Shown: piece after piece, positions 1-8,226 of the stretch | How positions within the stretch are numbered: the stretch's first letter is position 1 | Layout of the letters: every line of letters begins with the position of its first letter | Source of the DNA: Candidatus Omnitrophota bacterium | Lineage (GTDB): Bacteria; Omnitrophota; Omnitrophia; Omnitrophales; Aquincolibacteriaceae | DNA length: 36,366 nucleotides | Direction: 5' to 3' | Assembly (NCBI GenBank): GCA_023247055.1 | Contig: JAHFHF010000003.1 | Location: forward strand, 1 to 36,366 | The notes under the pieces: generated by a model | Database searches by the model: none | What the model was told of the DNA's origin: nothing | What the model saw: only the letters and a program-made list of their open reading frames with translations | Made by a program: the position numbers and the translations under genes

Positions 1-13
1 TCTTGTTTTTACT

Positions 14-34
14 CCCTCTCCCTCTGGGAGAGGG
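14..34. repeat. Dispersed palindromic hairpin repeat, copy 1
   Basis: A 9-bp perfect stem (CCCTCTCCC at 14-22, GGGAGAGGG at 26-34) with a TCT loop, followed by CTGGGGTGAGGGG. A second copy at 6101-6138 has a compensatory C-to-T / G-to-A change in the stem. It lies just past the stop of the leftward histidine kinase. There is no T-run on the outgoing strand, so it is REP-like rather than an obvious intrinsic terminator. Confidence 0.75.
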
Positions 35-55
35 CTGGGGTGAGGGGAGATCGGA

Positions 56-802
56 TTACGCAACTTTTTCTGTCGAATTCTCAGCCTTCGCGGCAATCGG
101 CAAATCAATGACAAACGTACAGCCGCAGCCTTCAAAACTTGAAACATTGATTGTACCGCCATTTTTTACAATAAGCTGCCGGGCGATATAGAGACCGAGT
201 CCATTGCCGCCCTGCCCATGGCGCGTACTGTAAAAAGGCTGAAAAATTTGGGCAATAGAGTCTTGAGAAATTCCCGGACCGTTGTCGGCAATCGTAATCA
301 TGGCGCGGGGCTCATCGCGGCCCATACCGACTTCGGCGCGCAGGATCAATTTTTTATCCGGCCAGGCCACCGTGGCATTGGCGGGAGGCTGGTTTTTAAG
401 CGCATCAATCGCATTTTGCGCCACAAGACAGATGGCCTCTTGCAGATCATGTTCGCCGCACAGGAGGTCAGGGAAGTTTCTGGGAATGCTGGCTGAGACT
501 TGAACACGCGCCTGGGTTGTTTCAAACCGCAGGCCGTTTTCAACAATAAACCAGATGTCTCTCAGGTTAGTACGGCCGCCTTCGGTACAATGGGGTTTAG
601 CTTTGATACGCAGACCCACACTACGGGTAACATCGAGGGTACGGCCCAAGATACCATAAACCTTGGTCAGGCATTGTTCAGCTGAAGTCAGCCTGTCCTT
701 ATCGTTTTTAAAATTTGGAGATTCCATACGGCACAAATGATTTTCTAAAACACCTTTGGCTGCGTACAACAGGGTAATGATGTTATGGCGTATACCAAGC
801 AT
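56..802 (-). CDS. Short soluble sensor histidine kinase
   Basis: About 248 residues, with no membrane segment and no recognisable sensor domain. The phosphoacceptor region comes right at the N-terminus (GIRHNIITLLYAA, His followed by Asn rather than the usual Glu). The HATPase_c domain follows with N box (QNAIDAL), G1 (DNGPG), F box (FQPFYSTR) and G2 (GNGLGLYIA). The product should autophosphorylate in the cytoplasm and pass phosphate to a receiver. The divergent response regulator at 955 is the natural partner, about 150 bp away. A GTG at 811 would lie directly against the AGGAG ribosome site, so the ATG at 802, about 10 nt from it, is preferred. Sensing must come from a partner protein or from the small N-terminal region. 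The family call is firm; the pairing is inferred. Confidence 0.85.
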   Translation of the reverse strand: MLGIRHNIITLLYAAKGVLENHLCRMESPNFKNDKDRLTSAEQCLTKVYGILGRTLDVTRSVGLRIKAKPHCTEGGRTNLRDIWFIVENGLRFETTQARVQVSASIPRNFPDLLCGEHDLQEAICLVAQNAIDALKNQPPANATVAWPDKKLILRAEVGMGRDEPRAMITIADNGPGISQDSIAQIFQPFYSTRHGQGGNGLGLYIARQLIVKNGGTINVSSFEGCGCTFVIDLPIAAKAENSTEKVA

Positions 803-840
803 ATTTTTCACGCTCCTTTTTCAATATTTACCAGCATACA

Positions 841-925
841 ATTTGTCATTCTGAGCCCGGCGAAGTTTTTACGAGGGGCGAAGAATCTCAGAACGAGATC
901 CTTCACTTCGTTCAGGATGACAAAC
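841..925. repeat. Dispersed imperfect palindromic repeat
   Basis: The stretch starts with GTCATTCTGAGC and ends with its near reverse complement (GTTCAGGATGAC); internal GAATCTC and GAGATCC also pair. Related sequence recurs at 1546-1632 and a fragment at 21403-21419. It occupies most of the divergent spacer between the kinase and the regulator and could fold into a long hairpin. It resembles the GTCATTCTGAGC/GAATCTC class of short dispersed repeats seen in many environmental genomes. Confidence 0.7.
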
Positions 926-954
926 GAAGGATTCAGAATGGCACAGGATTTTTC

Positions 955-1539
955 ATGAACCACCACATCCTCATCGTCGACGACGACCCCAAAATCCTGT
1001 CCCTCACCGGCACTATCCTGAAATCCAACGGCTATGAAGTCACATCGGCCCGTGCGCCCGAAGAAGCCATTGCGCTTTTTAAAGCCAGCCCGGATAAATT
1101 CTCGCTCATTCTCTTGGATTGGAAACTCCGTGCCGCCCTTGACGGCGATGTCGTCATGCAAGTCATTCATCATATGTTTCCCTCCAACAAAATTCCGGTC
1201 ATCTTTGTCACCGCGCACACCAGCATTTCTTCCAAATACCTCATGCGCCTCGGTGCTTTTGATACCTTGTCCAAACCCTTTACCGCAGAAAAGCTTCTGG
1301 ACGCCGTTGAACGCGTCTTTGGTAAAAAACCCGAAGAAAATCCTCATAAATATTCCGCTCCTTTCGAATCACCGCGCGAACTCAAAAAACAAGAACTTGC
1401 CCGAAAAATTATGAATGCCATTACCGCTTCAAAATCTCTAAAAGAAGCTTCTCAACGTCTGAACTGTTCGCGTATGACCCTGTACCGCTGGCTCGAAAAA
1501 ACCGGCCTTCATTCCTTCGTCATCGAGAAAGAACCATGA
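955..1539 (+). CDS. Response regulator, receiver plus Fis-like HTH
   Basis: 194 residues. The receiver domain covers about residues 3-118, with acidic pocket D9-D10-D11, phosphoacceptor D55 (LILLDWKL), T86 and K107 (SKPF). The C-terminal 50 residues (about 138-187) form a helix-turn-helix (SLKEASQRLNCSRMTLYRWL), much like the Fis/NtrC-type DNA-binding tail but with no AAA+ domain between. This is therefore a two-domain transcription factor, not a full sigma-54 activator. A ribosome site (AGGA) lies about 7 nt before the ATG. The probable cognate kinase is the divergent short kinase. Targets are unknown. The D-W-K/R-L phosphorylation motif is shared with the regulator at 6178. Confidence 0.88.
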   Translation: MNHHILIVDDDPKILSLTGTILKSNGYEVTSARAPEEAIALFKASPDKFSLILLDWKLRAALDGDVVMQVIHHMFPSNKIPVIFVTAHTSISSKYLMRLGAFDTLSKPFTAEKLLDAVERVFGKKPEENPHKYSAPFESPRELKKQELARKIMNAITASKSLKEASQRLNCSRMTLYRWLEKTGLHSFVIEKEP

Positions 1540-1545
1540 ATCTAG

Positions 1546-1653
1546 TTGTCATCCTGAACGCAGCGAAGAATCTCGTTTTTCTCTTTTGTCATTGCGAGAT
1601 AGCATGCAGCTGAAGTCGAAGCAATCTCGAAGCAAAGGTGCGTTCCCCTTTGC
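1546..1653. repeat. Dispersed repeat copies and a hairpin in an intergenic spacer
   Basis: The 309-bp gap between the regulator and the next kinase holds no gene. It begins with a GTCATCCTGAACGCAGCGAAG repeat related to 841-925, then a CATTGCGAG...GAAGCAATCTCG palindrome, then a hairpin with arms GCAAAGG (1632-1638) and CCTTTGC (1647-1653). The remainder is AT-rich and carries the inverted repeat at 1761-1788. Confidence 0.6.
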
Positions 1654-1760
1654 AGCCATCTGAATTAATCTCAAAGAACGTTCATCTAAAAAGGACAGTA
1701 CACGCACTCTTAAAATAATTCAAGTAACCCATTGAAAATAAATGACTTATGGTCGATTTT

Positions 1761-1788
1761 TGTGACACAAATTGCCTCTTGTGTCACA
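1761..1788. promoter_or_regulatory. Perfect 10-bp inverted repeat, candidate operator
   Basis: TGTGACACAA and TTGTGTCACA are separated by 8 nt, about 60 nt before the start of the membrane kinase gene. A weak promoter-like TTGAAA (1732-1737) lies upstream, which would place the palindrome near a transcription start. The outer TGTGA/TCACA half-sites resemble the Crp/Fnr half-site, but the spacing is far from the Crp rule. The TTTT that follows leaves an attenuator possible. Function is inferred only. Confidence 0.45.
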
Positions 1789-1848
1789 TTTTGATGTGAA
1801 AAAAAAGGAAAGCTGGCGGTTATTGCGGCTTTTGGAGAATGATCTGAC

Positions 1849-4050
1849 GTGGAACTTCTAACTCTCTTTGGTGATTATCGCTTTTTATCAGCCTGCGCGA
1901 TTTTAACCGCAATAGGTTGCTATGCGTTGGCGATGCTGGTGTTGCTCGCAAACCCACGTTCTCGCATATGCCAACTTGCATGCATTTTCAAAATAGCTAT
2001 TGGGACGTGGTGTCTTTTTTATGGACTAATGTATTGGATGCGTACAGATAGTTCGTCAATGGCTGTTAATAGAGTTTTGACAACGGCCGCTTTTTTTATT
2101 AGCGCCGTCTTTCTTCATCTGATTGCTGAGCTGTTGCATAAAACCAAACAAATTAAAAAACTTATTTGGGCAAATTATTTATATTCAACCATTGGTTCTA
2201 TAATTACGGTTAGTTCCAGATTGCTCGTGAACGGATCTGTCCCTAAATTGGATATGCCAGCATACTTAGATGCTGGACCCCTGTATTTTTTGCTGCCCCT
2301 GCAAATGTTTTTTTGTGTTACACAAAGTATTATTTGGCTACTACAGAGTATTCGAAAAGAAAAAACTGTTCAGCGAAAAACACAGCTGACTATATTTTTG
2401 ATTGCCACGGCAATAAGTTTTGCTACTGGCATGGTAGCGTACCTTCTAACTTTTGATATTCCCATTAAACCTTTTACGACGCCATTCGTTGGAATTTACC
2501 CTCTATTCATGGCGTATGCGATTATTAAACATCGTTTTTTAGATATTCAAAAATTAATTCGGAACACGCTAATTTTTTCTCTCCTTTTTATTTCTCTATT
2601 GTCAGTTGTCTCTTTTTCGCTTTTTATTTTTCAGAAAATCCTTGTTAAACGCGCAGGTCTCTCCGAAAGCATCTGTCAATTTATAGCTATTCTTATGGCT
2701 CTTGTGCTGTATAGCCCATTAAAAAAAGGACTTTCGATCATAACGCGCAAACTTTTATATCAACACAAGCAAAATCCCGCTGATATGTTCCGCCAGCTTT
2801 CCCAGGATTTGTTTCGTTTCGCGGATGTGAAAAAGTTAGCAGACGAAATGATTTCACGCGTTTCTTCATGTTTAGCCCTCGAAAACATTATTTTTTTTAG
2901 ACGCGACAGAGCGGATGAAAGTGCCTTTGTTTTGATATCCGGTTTATATAAAGCACAGCCTGGTGCGCCCAAAACCGGGTCAGCCTTAATTCGTTACTTA
3001 GAACACAGCGGGGATGTTCTTCTTAATCCTCATAGGGTTGCAGAAAATAAAATTAGGAACAAACAAAAAGGAATGAGAGAGGACTGGAAGCAGGTGCGCC
3101 AAGACGCATTAAGAGAAATGGCCCGCCGCGACCGAGTTGTAGCTCTGCCCGTATTTATTGGTGGGAAACTAGACGGCATTATTTTAATAGGAAACAAAAA
3201 ATCGGATGGTGCCTGGACTCAGGAAGAGCTCGGAGTACTCAAAAGTTTTACACGTTGCTTTTCGCTCGCTCTGGCCAATGCGGATGCGGCTGAACATATT
3301 CGTTTTCTGCAGCGAAAAATCAGCGCGAGTGAACGCGATGCCTCAGCGGGTGTCTTAATCGCCGGCGTCGATCATGAGGCGAAAAATCCTCTCCATGCGG
3401 CGTCCTTGGCTTTAGGGGCGCTTGAAGGTTATTTGACCAAAGAAAAATTCAAAGCATTGCCTCGCGAAGAACAGGAGAAAACGGTTATCGAAACAATGCA
3501 AAGTGTTCTAGAAGATGTCGAAGAGGTCAATCGCATCATTCAACACCTTTCCGATCTTGCCGAGCAGAAGCCGCTGCAAATTCAAAGCGGGGTTTCTTTG
3601 AAAGAGATTCTTCGAAAAACTTTGCGCACTAGCGCTGTGCCAGGAGATGTTGCCGTTTCTATAGAATTTCCTGAGAATTTTAGTCTGACTTGCGATCCGG
3701 ATGCGCTACAAGAAATTTTAGTCAATTTAATCCGTAATGCCGTGCAGGCTGCAGCCCAACAAATCCAAATTAAGGCGTCGGCCGAAAAAGGAACCGTGAC
3801 GATCGAAGTCAAAGATTCAGGCAACGGCATTCCGCCTGCCATTCAACAAAAGATTTTTGAGCCCTTTTTTACCACGAAGGAACGTAAATCCACCGGCAAG
3901 CCTGAAGGAACAGGTATGGGGCTTTTTATTGTTAAAGAATATATGCGTGCGATGGGCGGTGAAATCAAACTATTGCACGATGTAAAACCAGGAAGCGTAT
4001 TTCATTTAGTGTTTAGCCAATTTCCAAATACTCTGGCTGAGGTGGCGTAA
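1849..4050 (+). CDS. Membrane sensor histidine kinase, 7TM-GAF-HisKA-HATPase
   Basis: 733 residues. Residues 1-245 contain about seven to eight hydrophobic helices and end with the conserved stretch AYAIIKHRFLDIQ, typical of the 7TM N-terminal region of histidine kinases. An eighth hydrophobic pair follows (about 240-290). A GAF-like domain covers about 310-485. The H box is GVDHEAKNPL with phosphoacceptor H509. The HATPase domain has N box (NLIRNAVQA), G1 (DSGNGIP), F (FEPFFTTK) and G2 (GTGMGLFIV). Translation starts at a GTG preceded by GGAG about 11 nt upstream. The stop overlaps the start of the next kinase (TAATG), so the two are translationally coupled. The ligand is unknown; the 7TM bundle probably senses a membrane or hydrophobic signal. 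Confidence 0.9.
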   Translation: MELLTLFGDYRFLSACAILTAIGCYALAMLVLLANPRSRICQLACIFKIAIGTWCLFYGLMYWMRTDSSSMAVNRVLTTAAFFISAVFLHLIAELLHKTKQIKKLIWANYLYSTIGSIITVSSRLLVNGSVPKLDMPAYLDAGPLYFLLPLQMFFCVTQSIIWLLQSIRKEKTVQRKTQLTIFLIATAISFATGMVAYLLTFDIPIKPFTTPFVGIYPLFMAYAIIKHRFLDIQKLIRNTLIFSLLFISLLSVVSFSLFIFQKILVKRAGLSESICQFIAILMALVLYSPLKKGLSIITRKLLYQHKQNPADMFRQLSQDLFRFADVKKLADEMISRVSSCLALENIIFFRRDRADESAFVLISGLYKAQPGAPKTGSALIRYLEHSGDVLLNPHRVAENKIRNKQKGMREDWKQVRQDALREMARRDRVVALPVFIGGKLDGIILIGNKKSDGAWTQEELGVLKSFTRCFSLALANADAAEHIRFLQRKISASERDASAGVLIAGVDHEAKNPLHAASLALGALEGYLTKEKFKALPREEQEKTVIETMQSVLEDVEEVNRIIQHLSDLAEQKPLQIQSGVSLKEILRKTLRTSAVPGDVAVSIEFPENFSLTCDPDALQEILVNLIRNAVQAAAQQIQIKASAEKGTVTIEVKDSGNGIPPAIQQKIFEPFFTTKERKSTGKPEGTGMGLFIVKEYMRAMGGEIKLLHDVKPGSVFHLVFSQFPNTLAEVA

Positions 4051-6089
4051 TGCAATTTGATTTATGGCAGGCCTATGTCGTTACCGGTTTTCTAACCGCG
4101 TTTACGACATTATGCGTTGGAATTTTTGTTTACAGTAAAAATGCAAAATCTGTAGCCCATCGCGCTTTTATGCTGCTTGCATTGGCCATTTTTCAATGGA
4201 GCTTTTGTACAGCGCTTCAAGGCATGCAGACGCAGCTTGCGCCCGCTTTATTCTGGGGACGCATTTGTCACATCGGCGTTCTGTTTATCCCCGTCTTTTT
4301 CTATTATTTTGCTCTAAAAATGACAACTGCAAAATCTGAGGCGTTCTTAAGAACCGGCTTTTGGTTCGCGGGTTTGCTCTGCATTGCCGTGCTCTTCACA
4401 CCCTATTTTATTCCAACGGAAAGAGCCAATGTTGGCGTCAATTTTATTGTGCAGGCTGGGCCTCTTTATGCCGTCATCATAGCTTTTTTTGTTTTTTATG
4501 TACTTTTAAGTTTGGCACAATTTTATACGGCTATTCGCCATTCCACAGGCGCACGCAAAAAACACCTCGAGTATTTCTTTTGGGCGTCAGTGATTGGTTA
4601 TGGCATTGGTGTGATTAATTTTTTTCCGGCCTATGGCATTACCGTTCCGCCTTATCCTTATTCAGCCGCCTGCGGCGCTATTTATTTCTGGATTATCGGC
4701 TATGCCATCCTCAAGCACCAGCTTTTCGATATTGAAATTTTTTTTAAAAAGGGAATGGTCTTTGCTATGCTTTTTGGCGTGGTTTATGGCATTGTTTCTG
4801 GGGTTATTTATTTTGCGGGACTTCTGACTCTCGGAGCGGCTAAACCCTGGATGCCCCCATTTTCTATCGCGCTTGCCATGCTCATTTACGAACCGTTGAA
4901 AAAGCTATTGGAGAATTGGACTCACCGGTTTTTATTTCAGAAGAAACGCCAGGCAGTCTCGCGCATCCAAACATTGTCAGCCGGCTTAAGCCTCGAAGCG
5001 GGGCGGGGCAGCATTCTTCCGGACAGAATTGTGAATTTTTTAACCAAAGAGATGGAATTGAAATGGTGCGCTTTTTATCCGCCCGAACATCCCTTGGCAA
5101 GTTTGCTTGTCGCAGTAAACCGGCCTTTACTTTTGCCGCCTTTAAGCTTTGAAGCGCGTACGCCTATTGAAGAGAAACTGCGCTCAGAAGGCATTGAGGC
5201 CGTTGTTCCCATAAAAAGCGAAAACGAATTTTGGGGTATTTTGGTTTTTGGGTCTAAGAAATCAGACGAACCCTATAATCAGGAAGACGAGGCGCTCTTG
5301 CATTTCCTGCAGAATGAGTTGGGAATGCTTTTTCTTTCAGCAAAACTATTGGCTGAAACCATTCGTTCTGGCCTTGAGCTTTCTCAGCGTGCCAAGATGG
5401 CTTCGCTGCGTCATTTGGCGCGTGGCGTCCATCATGAGGTGAGGAATCCTCTCCACACCATGGCCCTCTTCGCCAGCGCTACGCTGGATGAAATGAATAA
5501 AGGTCATGCAAAACGCCAAAGTGCTGATGTCTGGCTTGGAGAAATCGAGGATAGGACCCGCTCGATGCAGGAAGAGATCGGCCGTATCCGGGATTCCCTC
5601 AGCCGCTTTGCGCAGTTCGCCAGGCCCGGGGAAGAGAATCCGCGCAGCCTGCTTTTAACCGAACAAATCGATAAATTTTTGGCTTTAATGCGTGAAGGTC
5701 ATAAACTCGATGAGATCCAGGTTCAGAAGACAATCCCTGAAGCAATTAAGGTCACAGCGACAGAGGGAATGCTGCAGGAAGCCTTATTCAGCCTGTTCAT
5801 GAATTCATTCGAGTCCATGGCCGGAAAAGGGCAGGTTGCATTAAAAGCGCAAGTACAAGATGATAATCAAATATGCTTGGCTATTAAAGACAGTGGCCCA
5901 GGCATTCCCAAGCAGATTCTGCCAAAAGTTTTCGAACCACATTTTACAACCAAGGCTGATACAGGTGCGGCAGGTATCAGCCTTTCAACGATCAAACATC
6001 GCATTGAGCGTCTCGGCGGCCGCATTGAAGTAAAATCAGAGCCCGGCCAAGGCGCCGAGTTCCTTCTCTATTTCAAACAAGCTTTTTGA
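4050..6089 (+). CDS. Membrane sensor histidine kinase with degenerate G2 box
   Basis: 679 residues with the same plan as the preceding kinase. The N-terminal multi-helix region (1-270) contains the AYAILKHQLFDIE signature, followed by a short GAF-like region (about 290-430). The H box is VHHEVRNPLHT with H462 as phosphoacceptor. The catalytic domain has N box (LFMNSFESM), G1 (DSGPGIP) and F box (FEPHFTTK). The G2 box reads TGAAGISLSTI instead of the canonical G-x-G-L-G-L, so ATP-lid function may be altered. Its start overlaps the upstream stop by one base. Being coupled to another kinase and followed by a receiver at 6178 suggests that the two kinases work as a heteromeric or branched input into that regulator. 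The family call is firm; the interaction is inference. Confidence 0.88.
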   Translation: MQFDLWQAYVVTGFLTAFTTLCVGIFVYSKNAKSVAHRAFMLLALAIFQWSFCTALQGMQTQLAPALFWGRICHIGVLFIPVFFYYFALKMTTAKSEAFLRTGFWFAGLLCIAVLFTPYFIPTERANVGVNFIVQAGPLYAVIIAFFVFYVLLSLAQFYTAIRHSTGARKKHLEYFFWASVIGYGIGVINFFPAYGITVPPYPYSAACGAIYFWIIGYAILKHQLFDIEIFFKKGMVFAMLFGVVYGIVSGVIYFAGLLTLGAAKPWMPPFSIALAMLIYEPLKKLLENWTHRFLFQKKRQAVSRIQTLSAGLSLEAGRGSILPDRIVNFLTKEMELKWCAFYPPEHPLASLLVAVNRPLLLPPLSFEARTPIEEKLRSEGIEAVVPIKSENEFWGILVFGSKKSDEPYNQEDEALLHFLQNELGMLFLSAKLLAETIRSGLELSQRAKMASLRHLARGVHHEVRNPLHTMALFASATLDEMNKGHAKRQSADVWLGEIEDRTRSMQEEIGRIRDSLSRFAQFARPGEENPRSLLLTEQIDKFLALMREGHKLDEIQVQKTIPEAIKVTATEGMLQEALFSLFMNSFESMAGKGQVALKAQVQDDNQICLAIKDSGPGIPKQILPKVFEPHFTTKADTGAAGISLSTIKHRIERLGGRIEVKSEPGQGAEFLLYFKQAF

Positions 6090-6100
6090 CTCGAATCATT

Positions 6101-6138
6101 CCTTCTCCCTCTGGGAGAAGGTTAGGATGAGGGGAGTG
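6101..6138. repeat. Dispersed palindromic hairpin repeat, copy 2
   Basis: The stem CCTTCTCCC (6101-6109) / GGGAGAAGG (6113-6121) has a TCT loop and is followed by TTAGGATGAGGGG. It matches copy 1 at 14-48 with a covarying base pair in the stem. It sits 12 bp past the kinase stop. An ATG inside it (6127) is in frame with the following receiver gene but is not its likely start. Confidence 0.75.
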
Positions 6139-6177
6139 GGCAAAAGGTGCCTGGCTCTCTTTTGCGGGAACCTAATC

Positions 6178-6543
6178 ATGAATCAACCTAAAAAAATCTT
6201 AATCATCGACGACGAACCCAAAATCATCAAAGCCCTTTGCGACGCCTTTCGCTTTGAAGAAGATTTTGTTGTTGAAGGCATTAGCGATGGCGGGGAAGCC
6301 CTTCGCTGCTTAGAAAACGAAAAACCCGACCTTGTTATTTTAGACTGGCGCCTTTCGGGAGAAGTCCAGGGCCGGAATGTCCTGCAATTTATCAAGGCCA
6401 AATCTTCTGAAGTGCCAGTTTGGGTCGTAACGGCAAGTATTCATTTTTTGGATGAAATTAAGACTTATAGCCCTGCGGCCAGTTTTCTTAAACCTTGTCC
6501 CAGCCTTAAAGAGAAAATAGAGATTTTTTTTAAGCAGAAATAA
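6178..6543 (+). CDS. Single-domain response regulator (CheY-like receiver)
   Basis: 121 residues from the ATG at 6178, which has a GGGAA ribosome site about 10 nt upstream. An in-frame ATG at 6127 would add 17 residues encoded mostly by a dispersed repeat, so it was not chosen. The receiver has the acidic pair D11-D12, phosphoacceptor D56 (VILDWRLSG), a T-A-S segment near 92-94 (VVTASIHF) and K-P near 110 (SFLKPCPS). There is no output domain. It probably relays phosphate from the two coupled kinases upstream or acts by protein contact. The D-W-R-L motif resembles that of the regulator at 955. Confidence 0.87.
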   Translation: MNQPKKILIIDDEPKIIKALCDAFRFEEDFVVEGISDGGEALRCLENEKPDLVILDWRLSGEVQGRNVLQFIKAKSSEVPVWVVTASIHFLDEIKTYSPAASFLKPCPSLKEKIEIFFKQK

Positions 6544-6656
6544 AACCCGCTTCTTTTCCGCGCCAAAGCAATTCTCACTGCCCATTTTTCAGGCCAACTT
6601 TCATTTTTATCCAAAATCCGCGTAGCGTTTCAATCTTTCCCGCATTAATTTAACAC

Positions 6657-6729
6657 CCATTCCTCAAACAGTGGCGTCATGCACCGCGCACCAAGCGCCA
6701 AGCGTCGAAAACTTTAAGGAGAATTCATT
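6657..6729 (+). promoter_or_regulatory. Conserved 73-nt leader, copy 1
   Basis: This 73-nt segment directly before the secreted-protein ATG is repeated at 33275-33347 with only two differences, although the two genes that follow differ far more. It contains a short stem GGCGT/GCGCC (GGCGC/GCGCC in copy 2, so pairing is kept by a wobble), an inner TGC/GCA pair, and the ribosome site AAGGAGAATT. A second matching element (GCGCCAAAG) lies near 6562 and 33179. It may be a regulatory leader; the mechanism is unknown. Confidence 0.6.
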
Positions 6730-8118
6730 ATGAAAAGCAGACTTAAGTTTTTAGTTTTTTTCTTAGTTCTTGGCGCATGGAGTTTGGCGCCTTCAGTCGC
6801 TTTCGCGGTGCCCCAGCTTCTGTCCTACCAGGGTATTCTCAAAGACAGTTCTGGTAATTACCTGACCGGCACGTATTCCATTCAGTTCAAACTTTATTCT
6901 GCATCAACCGGAGGTTCAGCGCTTTGGACAGAGACCCAGTCCAGTGTTTCTGCAGCCTCCGGCAAATTCAGCGTACAGCTTGGCAGCGTTACAACGCTTG
7001 ATCTTGATTTTGATCAAGATTACTGGCTTTCCATCAAAGTCGGGAGTGATGCCGAAATGTCTCCGCGTGTGCAGCTTACCAGCGCTGGATATGCCTATAT
7101 GGCTGAGAACGTCGTGAATAGTTTTACGGAAGCAGAACACGACGCGCTTTCTCATAAAAACATTGAGGGCGTCAAAGACAACACGGTGATGATCGCCAAA
7201 ACCAATTTCAAACTCGATGCTTACGCCTTGGCCGTTGCAAACAGCCTGGGCGATATGGTGTTGGATACTTTTATTGATGCCAGCGGCATTGCCTCGGGTT
7301 CTTCTACGAATTACACCTGGCGCGGGAGCTCCAATTATGACGTCATTGTGACACCGTCAGGTGGCAGTACGATTCAATCAAACACTTCTGAAAGTGATAT
7401 GTCTGAAATTTTGAGCAATGGATCGGCCACCTACAACGGGTTTGGCCAGCAATTTCAGCATAGCGCTGCAGTCACAGTGGACCGGGTTGGTTTTAAATGG
7501 CAGCGCTACGGAAGTCCGACAGGTAACGTCCGCATTCGTTTGTATGCAAGTTCAAGCGGTATTCCCGGAACCCTATTGGCTGAATCGGCAGACATCAGCG
7601 TAGCGGGTATTTCCACAAGTTATGAAGAAGTTACGGCAACTTTAAATTCCGCAGTGGCTTTGTCTGCAAATACGCAGTACATCGTCGTAATTGAAAACAC
7701 GACGGGTTCAGGCGATGGCAGCAACCATGTCAATGTGCGCCGCTCCAGCGATAGCAATCCCTATTCCAATGGATCTGCGCTCGCCAAAAATTCCAGCGGC
7801 ACATGGTCAGCTTTTTATACGGATTACGACACCTATTTCAAAGTTTACGAACAACCGGTTCAAAGCGGCACGGCAACCGTAATTTCCACAGCTTATTCTG
7901 AACCGACGGCCCCCACAACCGCCATGGTGATTGCGGATGAAACGCTCAATGGGGAATCCATTACTTATTCCGTTTCGCGTGACAACGGCACTACTTGGAC
8001 GACGTGCACCAAAGAAACTCTTTGCAATATCAGCGCTCAGCCAAGCGGCACTCAGCTTAAATGGAAAGCCGTGATTAGCAATGATGCGGAACTTAATTCA
8101 ATTGCAGTGGCGATCTGA
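6730..8118 (+). CDS. Secreted beta-rich surface protein, copy 1
   Basis: 462 residues. A Sec signal peptide ends near A26 (VAFA/VPQ). Residues 27-130 hold the LSYQGILKDSSGNYLTGTYS...LW pattern, found at the N-terminus of many secreted or tail-fibre-like bacterial proteins. Residues about 230-370 resemble a choice-of-anchor/jelly-roll module (FGQQFQHSAAVTVDRVGFKW, then RIRLYASSSGIPGTLLAES). A C-terminal Ser/Thr-rich module with two cysteine-containing strands follows (TTCTKETLCNIS). No enzymatic motif is visible. A strong AAGGAG site precedes the ATG. A near-identical paralogue lies at 33348 with a different C-terminus. It heads a run of small secreted proteins and the RHS gene, so a cell-surface or matrix role is likely. 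The exact function is unknown. Confidence 0.75.
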   Translation: MKSRLKFLVFFLVLGAWSLAPSVAFAVPQLLSYQGILKDSSGNYLTGTYSIQFKLYSASTGGSALWTETQSSVSAASGKFSVQLGSVTTLDLDFDQDYWLSIKVGSDAEMSPRVQLTSAGYAYMAENVVNSFTEAEHDALSHKNIEGVKDNTVMIAKTNFKLDAYALAVANSLGDMVLDTFIDASGIASGSSTNYTWRGSSNYDVIVTPSGGSTIQSNTSESDMSEILSNGSATYNGFGQQFQHSAAVTVDRVGFKWQRYGSPTGNVRIRLYASSSGIPGTLLAESADISVAGISTSYEEVTATLNSAVALSANTQYIVVIENTTGSGDGSNHVNVRRSSDSNPYSNGSALAKNSSGTWSAFYTDYDTYFKVYEQPVQSGTATVISTAYSEPTAPTTAMVIADETLNGESITYSVSRDNGTTWTTCTKETLCNISAQPSGTQLKWKAVISNDAELNSIAVAI

Positions 8119-8125
8119 AAAAATC

Positions 8126-8206
8126 AGGGAATAGGGATTAGGGGCCAGAGATTAGGCCTATACCTTAACTAGCCCCTAGACCCTACACCTAATCCCTAAC
8201 CCCCTA
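8126..8206. repeat. Inverted pair of TAGGGAY heptamer arrays
   Basis: A G-strand array (about 8126-8156, units like TAGGGAT and TAGGGGC) is followed at once by a C-strand array (about 8168-8206, units like CCTAGAC, CCTAATC, CCTAACC). Together they form an inverted repeat able to fold as a hairpin between the secreted protein and the next small gene. This is one of about ten such arrays in the window. Confidence 0.8.
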
Positions 8207-8226
8207 ACTCAACAAGGAGAATTTTT

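Noticed and set aside
808-1347. Leftward 179-codon open frame opposite the response regulator
   Set aside because: It is the antisense of the receiver gene, has no family features, and part is encoded by the dispersed repeat; the plus-strand receiver has all catalytic residues.
1815-1835. Sigma-54 promoter (TGGC...TTGC) before the membrane kinase
   Set aside because: GG and GC are two bases too close together and the element overlaps the ribosome site region.
6127-6177. N-terminal extension of the receiver gene from the ATG at 6127
   Set aside because: The extra 17 residues come from a dispersed repeat, and the ATG at 6178 has a better ribosome site and a normal receiver start.
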